From: Paracnuella aquatica
GTDB lineage: Bacteria > Bacteroidota > Bacteroidia > Chitinophagales > Chitinophagaceae
Assembly: GCF_003332885.2 (NCBI RefSeq)
Contig: NZ_QOWJ01000001.1
Span: 1,054,001 to 1,118,000 of the forward strand
DNA length: 64,000 nt
Reading direction: 5' to 3'
Shown here: positions 46,905-56,573 of the stretch, one piece after another
Layout of the letters: the number at the start of each line of letters is the position of its first letter
How positions within the stretch are numbered: the first letter of the stretch is position 1
The notes under the pieces: model-generated
What the model was told of the DNA's origin: nothing
Databases searched by the model: none
Seen by the model: the letters and a program-made list of their open reading frames with translations, nothing else
Program-made: the position numbers and the translations under genes

Positions 46905-47951
46905 TTACTGTTTCTTTTGTGGCTCCTCACCTTTCTTCCGCATCGACGAGCCACGCACCACCAGTGCCGAATGCAGCAAGATGGTATTGGTAGCGGCAAT
47001 GCTGCCATCGCCGGAAAGGTGCTGGATCAGGTTGCGTGCCGCAACGGTGCCCATTTCATAACCCGGATAATCGATGGTGGTGAGGTTGGGTTCCACCACC
47101 GTGCTAACAGGATCGTTGTTAAAACCAACAACAGCGATATCTTCCGGTATCCGCACACCTGCAGCCTTCAATGCAACCACGCAGGCAGCCGCACAGTTAT
47201 CGTTGGTAAAAAAAATACCGTCGGGCAGCGGGTCCATTTGCAATATGGCGGTGGCTGCATTGCGGCCGTCTTCTTGCCGCAGGTTACCGATCAATACATC
47301 GTCCTGGGTAAAAGGCAAACCAGCTTCGGCCAATGCCTGCTTATAGCCTTCCAGCCGCTCCACGTACACATTTTGCTTGAGCGGCGCCGTTACATGCACA
47401 ATGTGCCGGCAACCCTGCTCCAGCATGTGGCGGGTAGCATCGTAGGCCGCTTTCCGGTTGTCGATCTGCACCCGGGTACAACCCTGGTGCTCCATCACGC
47501 GGTCGAAAAATATGAGTGGAATTTTCTTTTGTAAAAACGCATCAAAATGCGACAGGTCTTCGGTGTCGAAAGCGAGTGATGCCATTAAGCCATCTACCCT
47601 ACTCTCTAGCAATGCAGTTGCGTTTGCCTTTTCTTTTTGCGCCTGCTCCGACGACTGGCATATAATAAGGCGATACCCATGACTGGCAGCGGTGTCTTCC
47701 ATACCGGCAATCACGGTGCTGATAAAGTTGCTATCGAGCCGTTGTACAATTACTCCCAATGTATGCGACTGCCGGCTGCGCAGGTTGCGTGCAAAACGAT
47801 TGGTGCGGTAACCAATTTGTTCGGCCAGATCAAAAATGCGCTTCTTTGTTTTTTTACTGATGGCGGGATGATCCTGCAATCCGCGGCTGACTGTTGCAGG
47901 AGAAATTTTAAGCAGTTCCGCAAGATCATAAATAGTAACCTCTTTTTCCAT
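46905..47951 (-). CDS. LacI family transcriptional regulator of the xylan locus
   Basis: The 348-residue protein has an N-terminal helix-turn-helix (about residues 5-25; TIYDLAELLKISPATVSRG), the hinge region RNLRSRQSHTLGV and a periplasmic-binding-protein-like sensor domain to the C-terminus. It probably binds a xylan-derived sugar or uronate. Two LacI-type palindromes lie in the gap between it and susC, so it likely controls both the minus-strand operon that it heads and the susC operon. Use of a LacI repressor instead of a hybrid two-component or ECF-sigma regulator is worth noting. Confidence 0.92.
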   Translation of the reverse strand: MEKEVTIYDLAELLKISPATVSRGLQDHPAISKKTKKRIFDLAEQIGYRTNRFARNLRSRQSHTLGVIVQRLDSNFISTVIAGMEDTAASHGYRLIICQSSEQAQKEKANATALLESRVDGLMASLAFDTEDLSHFDAFLQKKIPLIFFDRVMEHQGCTRVQIDNRKAAYDATRHMLEQGCRHIVHVTAPLKQNVYVERLEGYKQALAEAGLPFTQDDVLIGNLRQEDGRNAATAILQMDPLPDGIFFTNDNCAAACVVALKAAGVRIPEDIAVVGFNNDPVSTVVEPNLTTIDYPGYEMGTVAARNLIQHLSGDGSIAATNTILLHSALVVRGSSMRKKGEEPQKKQ

Positions 47952-48012
47952 GTTGATGGCTTGGTGGCAGCCAAAGAATTCAGCGGAGCTGCTGAGTTAT
48001 ATGGCTTTTTGC

Positions 48013-48026
48013 TGCAATCGGTTGCA
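48013..48026. promoter_or_regulatory. LacI-family operator 1
   Basis: TGCAATCGGTTGCA is a palindrome with one mismatched pair and a central CG, the form expected for a LacI-family site. It lies 62 bp upstream of the regulator's ATG. Confidence 0.75.
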
Positions 48027-48078
48027 CTTGTAAATACTGGATAAATATAGGCTGAAACGGTGTAAAAAAAAATTTTTT

Positions 48079-48094
48079 ATGCAATCGGTTGCAT
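48079..48094. promoter_or_regulatory. LacI-family operator 2
   Basis: ATGCAATCGGTTGCAT repeats the operator 1 core exactly and extends the palindrome by one base each side. Centres of the two sites are 67 bp apart. Confidence 0.78.
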
Positions 48095-48422
48095 AATTGA
48101 AAAACTGTACGATATTAGCCGAGGCGGAGGATACTCCATCCCCGTTATTAACGATTGAATATGTCTGTGAAATGCATACTTCCCATTTGCGGCACATGCC
48201 TTTTCGCTTTCCTTACCGAACGAAAAAAAAGCATGCTGACCCCGCACCAAAAGATCCCGCTGCCACTTTACTAGTAACAATCGTCTTTATAATAATGATA
48301 CCAGGTTTGCTCTTCTAAACCTGTCCGTCATTTTTCCCCTGACCTACCGAATATGCATAACCGAAAAAACTAAATGCCGGTTATTGAACGATGCTCTCTT
48401 CACTGTTTTTAAAAAAACGCTT
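48095..48422 (+). other. Long untranslated stretch before susC
   Basis: These 328 bases lie between operator 2 and the susC ATG. A 73-codon frame with a TTG start (48097-48318) has no family resemblance. No hairpin stands out. It may be a long regulatory leader, as seen for some Bacteroidota polysaccharide loci. Confidence 0.4.
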
Positions 48423-51400
48423 ATGAAAAGTATGGCTAAAAAAAGCCTGCAACAGCTATTGATTGCGCTTTGCTTTGTGTTCTGTGCGGGTTTGCAATCC
48501 GCGGCACAAAACAGAGTTGTTTCGGGAAAAGTAACCGAACAAGGCGACACTACCGGTTTGGCCGGTGTTTCAGTTACAGCTAAAGGTACTACCACGGGTA
48601 CGCAAACCGCTGCCGATGGTAGTTTCTCGCTTTCCGTACCCGGTAATGCACAAACCCTTGTGTTTTCCGCAGTGGGCTACGGCACTACCGAGGCCACTAT
48701 TACGGCCGGACAAATGCTTGTTTCACTGCAGGCAGTTGCGGTGAACATGAACGAAGTGGTAGTGGTAGGTTATGGCACTCAACGCAAAGAGGCGGTTACC
48801 GGTTCGGTAGCTACCATCAGCGGCAACGCGGTGCGTGATGTGCCTTCTCCCAACATTACCCAGGCCCTGCAAGGACGCATGGCTGGTGTCGACATTTCTC
48901 AAACCTCCACCCGGCCCGGTGCTACGATGCAGATCCGCATTCGCGGTACCCGCTCCCTCACCGGCAGCAACGATCCGTTGATTGTACTGGATGGTATTCC
49001 GTTCATGGGTTCGCTGGCCGACATCAACCCCAATGACATCCGCAGCGTGGATGTGTTGAAAGATGCATCTGCAACAGCGATTTACGGTTCGCGTGGCGCC
49101 AACGGCGTTATTTTGGTTACTACCGATAAAGGTGCAAGAGGCCGCAAACCCCGCATTGCTTACAACGCCTACCATGGTGTGCAAACTGTTTTTGCACAGT
49201 ACCCCATGATGGACGGGCCTAAATTTACGGCCCTGCGCAAAGCAGCCGGCCAATATGTAAACGGACAGGATGAAGCCGACAACATCAACACCGACTGGCA
49301 GGACCTGTTTTACCGCAATGGTTTCGTAACCGATCACAACATCAGCCTTTCCGGCGCTACAGATGGTGGCAATTACAATTTTGGTGGTGGTTACTATCAA
49401 AACCAGGGCGTTATCCCAACGCAGCAATACAAGCGTTATTCGCTGCGCGGATCGCTGGACCAGCAAGTAGGTAAAGCATTTCGTTTTGGCTTTACTACCA
49501 ACAACAACTACAACCAAAGCGAAGGCAACCAGGTGGGCCTGTACAACACACTGAGCATGACGCCGATCTCCAGCCCATACAACGAGGATGGCAGCCTGCG
49601 TCGCGGCATTCGTATGATTGCCGACAACCAGTATGTGTACACCAAAGACGTATTGGAAAACCTGCGCGACAACAGCCAGTGGCTGAACGAAACCCGCGGT
49701 TTTGCATCGTACAACTCTATTTATGGCGAGGTGCAGATTCCTTATGTAAAAGGCTTGAAATACCGCGCCAACGTGGGTTTGAACTACACACAATCAAACA
49801 ATGGTTCGTACACCGGCGCTGGCGTAGGCGATGCCCTCAACCCCAATACACCTTCTGGTGCATCGGTTGATAACCGCTATACTTACCACTGGACTGTTGA
49901 AAACCTGCTGACCTACGACCGTGTATTTGCAGGCAAACATTCGGTAAATGCCGTTGCATTGTACTCTGCAGAGCAGCAAAAATTCACCCGGTCGAACATG
50001 GCCGCCCGTGACATTCCTGCTGATGCCTTCCAATTCTACAACCTGGGCCAGGCTGCCGGCCAGATCACCATTGATCCAGCGCTGCAACAATACCAGTTGT
50101 GGGGTTTGATGTCGATGATGGGTCGTGTGATGTATGCTTATGACAACCGTTACATGATCTCTGCAACCGTTCGTTCAGATGGTTCTTCAAGGTTGGCACC
50201 GGGCAACAAATGGCACACTTATCCAGCCCTTTCAGTTGGTTGGAACATTGCCAAAGAACGCTTTATGGAAAACATTACCGCCATCAACAGCCTGAAGCTG
50301 CGTGCCGGCTACGGACAAACCTCTAACCAGGCGGTTCCTGTTTATTCCACACTGGGTTTATTGTCTACCCGCCCCTACAACTTTGGACCGACCACTTACA
50401 GCACCGGGTATTTTGTATCGCAAATTCCTAACCCAGGTTTGGGATGGGAATACTCGCAGACCTACAACTTTGGTGTTGACTTTTCCCTGCTGAAAAATCG
50501 CCTCTCCGGTTCGTTGGAATATTACATCACCAACACCGAAGGCGTACTGCAAAGTGTTAGCCTCCCTTCAACATCGGGTGTAGGAAGCATTGTGCAAAAC
50601 GTGGGTGAGATCCAAAACAAAGGCGTTGAATTTAGCCTCAATGGCAACGTACTGAATGATGTAAACGGCTGGACCTGGGATGTAGGTTTCAACGTTTACG
50701 CCAACCGCAACAAACTGAAAGCCCTTGCATCTGGTGCTACCCGTGACGAAGCCAACTGGTGGTTTGTTGGTAAAAACATCAACGCCATCTACGACTACAA
50801 ACGCGTAGGCCTGTGGCAGGATAAAGACGAACACCGCGCTATCCTGGAGCCAGGCGGCAACGTGGGCATGATCAAAGTAGAATACACCGGCGAGTACAAT
50901 CCTGACGGCACACCAAAAAGAGCGATCAGTCCTGCCGACCGCCAGGTGATGAACGTAGATCCTGATTTCCAGGGCGGCTTCAACACCCGCGTTGCTTACA
51001 AAGGTTTTGACCTGGGCGTTGTTGGCGTGTTCAGAAGCGGTGGCGTACTGGTAAGCACCATTCACGGACCGAACGGCTACCTGAACCTGCTGAGCGGCCG
51101 CAGAAATAACATCGATGTGGACTACTGGACTCCAGAAAACACCGATGCGAAATATCCCAAGCCTGGTGGCATCATCAGCGGCGACAACCCTAAATATGCC
51201 AGCACCCTGGCTTATTTCGATGGCTCGTTTGCCAAGATCCGTACCATCACACTGGGATACGATTTCAACCGCAGCATCATCCAGAACGACAATATCCGTT
51301 TGCGGATGTATTTCACGGCACAAAACCCGTTTGTTTTCTTCTCGCCATTCCACAAAGAATCTGGCCTGGACCCGGAAACAAACTCAATGGGTAACGAAAA

Positions 51401-51503
51401 CACGGCAACCAGTGGCTTTGCCATCCCTAACCGTGTACTGACCGTTGGCTTCAACACGCCATCTACCCGCAACTATATTCTTGGTCTTAACCTGTCATTC
51501 TAA
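48423..51503 (+). CDS. SusC/RagA-type TonB-dependent outer-membrane transporter
   Basis: ATG at 48423 starts a signal peptide (ends near LQSAAQ); the frame extends upstream only to a TTG at 48384. The 1026-residue protein has a carboxypeptidase-like domain (VVSGKVTEQGD), the SusC signature EVVVVGYGTQRK, a plug (ITQALQGRMAGV, IYGSRGANGVILVTT) and a barrel ending in YILGLNLSF. It should import xylooligosaccharides across the outer membrane with the SusD protein encoded 11 bp downstream. Codon use is C-rich, fitting high expression. Confidence 0.97.
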   Translation: MKSMAKKSLQQLLIALCFVFCAGLQSAAQNRVVSGKVTEQGDTTGLAGVSVTAKGTTTGTQTAADGSFSLSVPGNAQTLVFSAVGYGTTEATITAGQMLVSLQAVAVNMNEVVVVGYGTQRKEAVTGSVATISGNAVRDVPSPNITQALQGRMAGVDISQTSTRPGATMQIRIRGTRSLTGSNDPLIVLDGIPFMGSLADINPNDIRSVDVLKDASATAIYGSRGANGVILVTTDKGARGRKPRIAYNAYHGVQTVFAQYPMMDGPKFTALRKAAGQYVNGQDEADNINTDWQDLFYRNGFVTDHNISLSGATDGGNYNFGGGYYQNQGVIPTQQYKRYSLRGSLDQQVGKAFRFGFTTNNNYNQSEGNQVGLYNTLSMTPISSPYNEDGSLRRGIRMIADNQYVYTKDVLENLRDNSQWLNETRGFASYNSIYGEVQIPYVKGLKYRANVGLNYTQSNNGSYTGAGVGDALNPNTPSGASVDNRYTYHWTVENLLTYDRVFAGKHSVNAVALYSAEQQKFTRSNMAARDIPADAFQFYNLGQAAGQITIDPALQQYQLWGLMSMMGRVMYAYDNRYMISATVRSDGSSRLAPGNKWHTYPALSVGWNIAKERFMENITAINSLKLRAGYGQTSNQAVPVYSTLGLLSTRPYNFGPTTYSTGYFVSQIPNPGLGWEYSQTYNFGVDFSLLKNRLSGSLEYYITNTEGVLQSVSLPSTSGVGSIVQNVGEIQNKGVEFSLNGNVLNDVNGWTWDVGFNVYANRNKLKALASGATRDEANWWFVGKNINAIYDYKRVGLWQDKDEHRAILEPGGNVGMIKVEYTGEYNPDGTPKRAISPADRQVMNVDPDFQGGFNTRVAYKGFDLGVVGVFRSGGVLVSTIHGPNGYLNLLSGRRNNIDVDYWTPENTDAKYPKPGGIISGDNPKYASTLAYFDGSFAKIRTITLGYDFNRSIIQNDNIRLRMYFTAQNPFVFFSPFHKESGLDPETNSMGNENTATSGFAIPNRVLTVGFNTPSTRNYILGLNLSF

Positions 51504-51514
51504 AAGAACTGAAC

Positions 51515-53491
51515 ATGAAACATATTCCAATAAAATCACTATTTGCAGCGGCGCTGTTTATGGCAATTGCACCCGGGTGTAACAAGATCCTGGAGGAAGA
51601 GCCCCGCAGCATTTATACACCTGATTTTTTCAAAACCGAAAAAGGCGTATTAGGCGGTATCACTTCGCAGTATGCACACCTGCGTTTTATTTACGGGCAG
51701 CCTTATTATTACAATTCACTGGAAACCGGCACCGACGAATACACCTGGGCACAATCGGCCGATGGTAACTTTAAAGATGCCGACCTGAGTGGCGTAGGCA
51801 ACCTGAATGCGGCCAGCAGCCGTTCAGATGCTTTGTGGGGTACCGCTTTTTCCAACATCAATACTGCCAGCGGCATTATTGAAAACGCGGAAGCGGTAAA
51901 AACCATTCCTGCATCCTTGATTGCGGAAGCACGTTTCTTCCGCGCATTCGACTACTTTTTGTTAGTGCAAACTTTTGGTGGCGTGCCCCTCGACCTGGGT
52001 TCCGGCGAACTGAAGTTCAACACTTCGCCTTCGCGGAAATCGGTGCGCAACACCGTGCCTGAAGTGTACACAAAAGCCATTTTCCCCGACCTGATCACGG
52101 CAGTGAACGACCTGCCTGCAACGCCGCGGGTAACCGGCGGTGTTACTAAAACTGCAGCCCGCCTTTACCTGGCGAAAGCATACCTGACGTACGGTTGGTG
52201 GCTGCAAAACCCGAACAACATCCCCACCTACCCTGCTGCGCAACGTGTAGACCCAGCCGGTCAGACTGCAGCCTGGTATTTTCAAAAGGCCTATGACATA
52301 GCTACCCAGGCTATTGACGAACCCGGTCCTTTTGGTTTGGAAAACACCTTCTACGACCTGCACGTTGGTGGCAACGACCGCAACAAGGAAATGCTGCTGT
52401 ACGCCGACCACACTCAGGAAAGCGAGTTTTACAACGGCGCTTGTATTGCCTGCTTTGACGGTGAAGCCGGTAATGGCCGTAACTCGGCCAAGTGGATGGT
52501 AAACTGGAACTACACAGTAATCCGGAGTGCCTCTAACCCCGATGGTACTGGTTCTGCAGTGAGTTCGGTGCAGCGCGAAGCATCGCAGGCTTTGGGCCGC
52601 CCCTACACCCGTATGGCGCCGGTGATTGGTGTGTTCACCAACACATTTGCCGATAAAACTTTGGACTCTCGTTACGATGGTACATTCACTACTGTATACC
52701 GTGGCAACTGGCCTAAAGGCGGCACTACAAACGCAGTGTTGTACAATGCCAACGATCTGCCCATCAGGCCCGGCGAACCCGTGCTTACTTTCCTGGAAGA
52801 CGAGTCGCAGACAGCCAACATCGTGTATCCTTCCGGTGCTAATTTCCCCGGCAAAGTATCGAACAACGTAGGTGCAGGTGTACTGCCTGGCCGTGCCGAC
52901 TTCGTTATCAACCCACGTGGCATCAGCCGCATGGTTTATCCTGGTCTTTGGAAAATAGGTGTATACCGCACCGACAACGGAACCGGTTTAGGACAGCCCA
53001 ACGCTACCAGCACCCGTCCGTTCAAGATCGCCAAGTTTTCGGAGTTGTACCTTATTGCTGCTGAAGCTGCAGTAAAAGGCGCTACTACTGTTTCCGGTAA
53101 AAGTGCCCGCGACCTGATCAACGTGATCCGTGCACGTGCCGGCAAATGGAAGTTCTCGAATAAAGCCAATGCCGCTTTTGTTGCCGACAATAGCGCTGCA
53201 ATGGTTGCCGCTACGCCAGCCAACATCGACATCAACTACATCCTAGCCGAACGTTCCCGTGAATATTTTGGCGAAGGTCATCGTTGGTTCGACCTGGTGC
53301 GTACGCAAAAATGGAATGAGTTGGCAGGCACCTACGAAATTGGTGATCCTACCTATGGTGCACACACCCCTAAAGTGTTTACCCGCACCATTCAGCCCTT
53401 CCACTACCTGCGGCCTATTCCGCAAGGACAGATCGACGGTATGGACTATTCACCGGAAGAAAAAGCAGCATATCAAAACCCAGGCTATTAA
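51515..53491 (+). CDS. SusD/RagB-type surface glycan-binding lipoprotein
   Basis: The 658-residue protein has a lipoprotein signal with APGC (about Cys22) and the start of SusD proteins (NKILEEEPRS). It contains TPR-like helices, ARFFRAFDYFLLVQTFGGVPL, the C-terminal ERSREYFGEGHRWFDLVRT and FHYLRPIPQGQID. All are marks of RagB/SusD, the outer-membrane partner that caps SusC and captures glycans. The translated tail ends in AYQNPGY, as usual. No SusE/F-like gene follows; a hairpin separates it from the GH2 gene. Confidence 0.96.
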   Translation: MKHIPIKSLFAAALFMAIAPGCNKILEEEPRSIYTPDFFKTEKGVLGGITSQYAHLRFIYGQPYYYNSLETGTDEYTWAQSADGNFKDADLSGVGNLNAASSRSDALWGTAFSNINTASGIIENAEAVKTIPASLIAEARFFRAFDYFLLVQTFGGVPLDLGSGELKFNTSPSRKSVRNTVPEVYTKAIFPDLITAVNDLPATPRVTGGVTKTAARLYLAKAYLTYGWWLQNPNNIPTYPAAQRVDPAGQTAAWYFQKAYDIATQAIDEPGPFGLENTFYDLHVGGNDRNKEMLLYADHTQESEFYNGACIACFDGEAGNGRNSAKWMVNWNYTVIRSASNPDGTGSAVSSVQREASQALGRPYTRMAPVIGVFTNTFADKTLDSRYDGTFTTVYRGNWPKGGTTNAVLYNANDLPIRPGEPVLTFLEDESQTANIVYPSGANFPGKVSNNVGAGVLPGRADFVINPRGISRMVYPGLWKIGVYRTDNGTGLGQPNATSTRPFKIAKFSELYLIAAEAAVKGATTVSGKSARDLINVIRARAGKWKFSNKANAAFVADNSAAMVAATPANIDINYILAERSREYFGEGHRWFDLVRTQKWNELAGTYEIGDPTYGAHTPKVFTRTIQPFHYLRPIPQGQIDGMDYSPEEKAAYQNPGY

Positions 53492-53528
53492 TAGCAGGAT
53501 GATAGTGCAGTTTTAATAACCCAATTGC

Positions 53529-53564
53529 CAACAGGAGAAAGTTTTATCTTTCTCCTGTTGCATT
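53529..53564 (+). terminator. Terminator or attenuator hairpin after susD
   Basis: CAACAGGAGAAAG at 53529-53541 pairs exactly with CTTTCTCCTGTTG at 53548-53560, followed by CATTTT. It may make downstream GH2 and GH10 transcription weaker than susCD. Confidence 0.75.
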
Positions 53565-53585
53565 TTAAAAAGATTGTACACAGTT

Positions 53586-56336
53586 ATGCGGCGGAAAAAA
53601 AATCGGATTGCGGGGCCAGGGCTATTTGTTTACATGTGCTGTTGCATTGCATTTTGTACGCTGCAAAATAGCGCTGCGCAAAAAGCACAGGCAAACGGAC
53701 CGCGGCAAATCATCTCCATTAATGATGGCTGGCAGTTTATGCGCTATGCAGCCAACCCCGATTCATTGCAGTACGATGTACGCCCCGAAATCACAGACCG
53801 CAATGACAGCAAAGTAGCTGATTCAAAGCCGACCGAAGCAGTTAAAACAACAGCTTCAGACCGCGTATTAAAACCCTGGATATTACCCACCGCAAATGAC
53901 TTTATAAAAGATTCTACGCAACATTACCGGCCCCCTACCGGCAACCCGGGCAGCGACTTTCCCCTCGTTCAAAAAAACTTCAATGATGGTGCGTGGGAAA
54001 CAGTAAACCTGCCCCACGACTGGGCCATTAAAGGCCCATTCTATACCGGCAACAACCCCGAGGTTGGCGGCGGCATGGGCCGGCTGCCCAGCCATGGCGT
54101 GGCCTGGTACCGGAAAAAGCTGGACATCCCCGCTGCAGATAAAGGCAAAACAATTTACCTCGATATTGATGGCGCCATGTCGTACGCAATGGTGTGGCTC
54201 AATGGCAAACTTGTTGGTGGCTGGCCTTATGGTTACAACTCGTTCCGGCTGGATCTTACCTCCTACCTGCAATTTGGCAGCAGCAACCAATTGGCGATCC
54301 GCATCGACAATCCCAATCATTCGGCACGCTGGTACCCGGGCGGCGGGCTGTACCGCAATGTGTGGCTCACTAAAGTGGCCCCGGTGAATGTGGCACAATG
54401 GGGCACATTTGTTACCACCAATAATGTTTCGGCTGCAGCTGCATCAATTGATGTGCAAGTGCAATTGGAAAATAAATCAGGCAAAACGCAAACAGTTGCT
54501 GTTGCTACCGCAGTGTACCTGCTCGATAGCAATGGTGTACCTGGCCGCCAAGCGGCTTTGGTTTTACCGAAAAAAACGGTACAGGTAGCTGCAGGTAAAA
54601 AAGTAAAAACAAATTTTTTCGCGACGCTTCAAAATCCAAAGTTGTGGGGACCGCTTCCTGTACAACAACCGCACCTATACATGGCCGTTACCTCGCTTTT
54701 TGTTGACGGCAAAATGGTGGACCGATACAAAACTCGTTTCGGAATTCGTTCCTTGCAGTTCGACGCAGACAAAGGCTTATTGGTAAATGGAGAACCGGTG
54801 CGGATGCAAGGCGTGAACCAGCACCACGACCTCGGCGCACTGGGTGCCGCCTTTAATGTGCGGGCTGCAGAGCGGCAATTGGAGCTGCTGCGCGAACTGG
54901 GTTGCAATGCCATTCGCATGGCGCATAATCCGCCTGCGCCGGAGTTGCTCGAACTCACCGACCGCATGGGCTTTTTGGTAATCAATGAAATTTTTGACAA
55001 CTGGGAACGCAAAAAAACGCCGCACGATTTTCACCTCATTTTTAGCGACTGGCACGAGCCGGATACCCGCTCCTTTATCCGCCGCGACCGCAACCATCCG
55101 TCGGTTATTGCCTGGAGTTTTGGCAACGAAGTTGGTGAACAATATACCGACACCGCTGGTGCCCGATTAGCACAAAAACTATACAGCATTGTAAAAGAAG
55201 AAGACCCGACGCGGCCGGCGACGGCTTCGATGAATTATGCAAAACCGGACATGCCTTTTCCGGCAGCAATGGACATCATTAGCCTGAACTACCAGGGCGA
55301 GGGCATCCGCGATGCACCGGCTTATGCACACCTCACTGGAATCCGAACCACGCCTTTGTATCCAGCATTCAAAGCAAAGTTTCCGGGCAAACTAATTGTG
55401 AGCAGCGAAACAGCATCGGCACTCAGCACAAGGGGCACTTATGTGTTCCCGGTGTACAACGGCATCAGCGCACCGGTAAGCGACAGCACCGGCGGTAATG
55501 CTGTGTTGCAGGTAGTGAGTGCATACGAATTGTACACGGCTGCGTTTGGCTCATCGGCGGATAAAGTATTTGCATCGCAGGACCGCCACCCGTATGTGGC
55601 CGGCGAGCTTGTGTGGACCGGTTGGGACTACCTCGGCGAACCAACGCCGTATTACACGGCACGCAGTTCTTATTCGGGCATTATTGATTTGGCCGGTTTT
55701 AAAAAAGACCGCTTTTACCTGTACCAGTCGCGGTGGCGGCCCGAGCTGCCGATGGCGCATATTTTACCGCACTGGAACTGGCCCGGTCGTGAAGGGCAGG
55801 TAACACCGGTGCATGTTTTTACATCCGGCGATGAAGCAGAATTGTTTATCAACGGCCGTTCGTTTGGTAGAAAAAAGAAAGCGCAATACGAGTACCGGCT
55901 GCGTTGGGACAGCGTGCAATACCAACCTGGAACGCTGCGTGTGGTGGCGTATAAAGGCGGAAAAATTTGGGCTACGGATACGGTAAAAACTACCGGTCCT
56001 GCAGCGCAGTTGCAACTCAATGCAGACAGAACAATCATCGATGCGGATGGCAAGGATCTTTCTTTTATCACGGTAAAAATGACCGATAACGTAGGCCTGG
56101 TTGTTCCCGATGCGGCCCACCCCATTTCGTTTACCATAGAAGGCCCCGGCGAAATTGTAGCTACTGATAATGGTGACCCCGCTGATCTGGTTGCATTTCC
56201 TTCCACCACCCGCAAAGCCTTTAGCGGACTGGCGCTGGTCATTGTTCGCGGAAACAAGGGCGACAAAGGGAAGTTAAAAATAACAGCACAATCACCTGGC
56301 CTGGTGCCTGCGCAAATTGTGGTACAAACAAAATAA
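53586..56336 (+). CDS. GH2 family beta-glycosidase, multidomain
   Basis: ATG at 53586 (MRRKKNRIAG) is preferred over an upstream TTG. The 916-residue exported protein has the GH2 jelly-roll (about 130-285; VNLPHDWAIKGPF, WYPGGGLYRNVWL), an Ig-like domain, the barrel with acid Glu515 in WSFGNEVGEQ and nucleophile Glu608 in VSSETASAL, then DUF4982-like and Big-type C-terminal domains. About 65 charged residues sit between NDGWQF and the jelly-roll strand that usually follows. Family members are beta-galactosidases, -glucuronidases or -mannosidases; a side-chain activity on xylan is likely but not assignable. Confidence 0.92.
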   Translation: MRRKKNRIAGPGLFVYMCCCIAFCTLQNSAAQKAQANGPRQIISINDGWQFMRYAANPDSLQYDVRPEITDRNDSKVADSKPTEAVKTTASDRVLKPWILPTANDFIKDSTQHYRPPTGNPGSDFPLVQKNFNDGAWETVNLPHDWAIKGPFYTGNNPEVGGGMGRLPSHGVAWYRKKLDIPAADKGKTIYLDIDGAMSYAMVWLNGKLVGGWPYGYNSFRLDLTSYLQFGSSNQLAIRIDNPNHSARWYPGGGLYRNVWLTKVAPVNVAQWGTFVTTNNVSAAAASIDVQVQLENKSGKTQTVAVATAVYLLDSNGVPGRQAALVLPKKTVQVAAGKKVKTNFFATLQNPKLWGPLPVQQPHLYMAVTSLFVDGKMVDRYKTRFGIRSLQFDADKGLLVNGEPVRMQGVNQHHDLGALGAAFNVRAAERQLELLRELGCNAIRMAHNPPAPELLELTDRMGFLVINEIFDNWERKKTPHDFHLIFSDWHEPDTRSFIRRDRNHPSVIAWSFGNEVGEQYTDTAGARLAQKLYSIVKEEDPTRPATASMNYAKPDMPFPAAMDIISLNYQGEGIRDAPAYAHLTGIRTTPLYPAFKAKFPGKLIVSSETASALSTRGTYVFPVYNGISAPVSDSTGGNAVLQVVSAYELYTAAFGSSADKVFASQDRHPYVAGELVWTGWDYLGEPTPYYTARSSYSGIIDLAGFKKDRFYLYQSRWRPELPMAHILPHWNWPGREGQVTPVHVFTSGDEAELFINGRSFGRKKKAQYEYRLRWDSVQYQPGTLRVVAYKGGKIWATDTVKTTGPAAQLQLNADRTIIDADGKDLSFITVKMTDNVGLVVPDAAHPISFTIEGPGEIVATDNGDPADLVAFPSTTRKAFSGLALVIVRGNKGDKGKLKITAQSPGLVPAQIVVQTK

Positions 56337-56573
56337 ATGGCGAATGAGTTTAGATGAAAATGGTTGCGGAATGACTGCCGTCAATGCTTATATAAATGCG
56401 GTGCCGTACCATTGTTGCTGCTTTGCGCGGCCTTATTTAAAAAATGAAAAAAGCAGATATCGAGCAAGGCAGTAGTGCTATTAAATAAGTCGTCGTTGAA
56501 CAATTCTATTTACAAAAACTGACAAACAAATAAAAAATTGCAGGCTTCGATCCTGCCCCAAAATGATTGTTGT

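Noticed and set aside
48097-48318. 73-codon frame with TTG start in the susC leader
   Set aside because: No recognisable domain, no ATG at the start, and composition unlike neighbouring genes; a hydrophobic tail alone is weak support.
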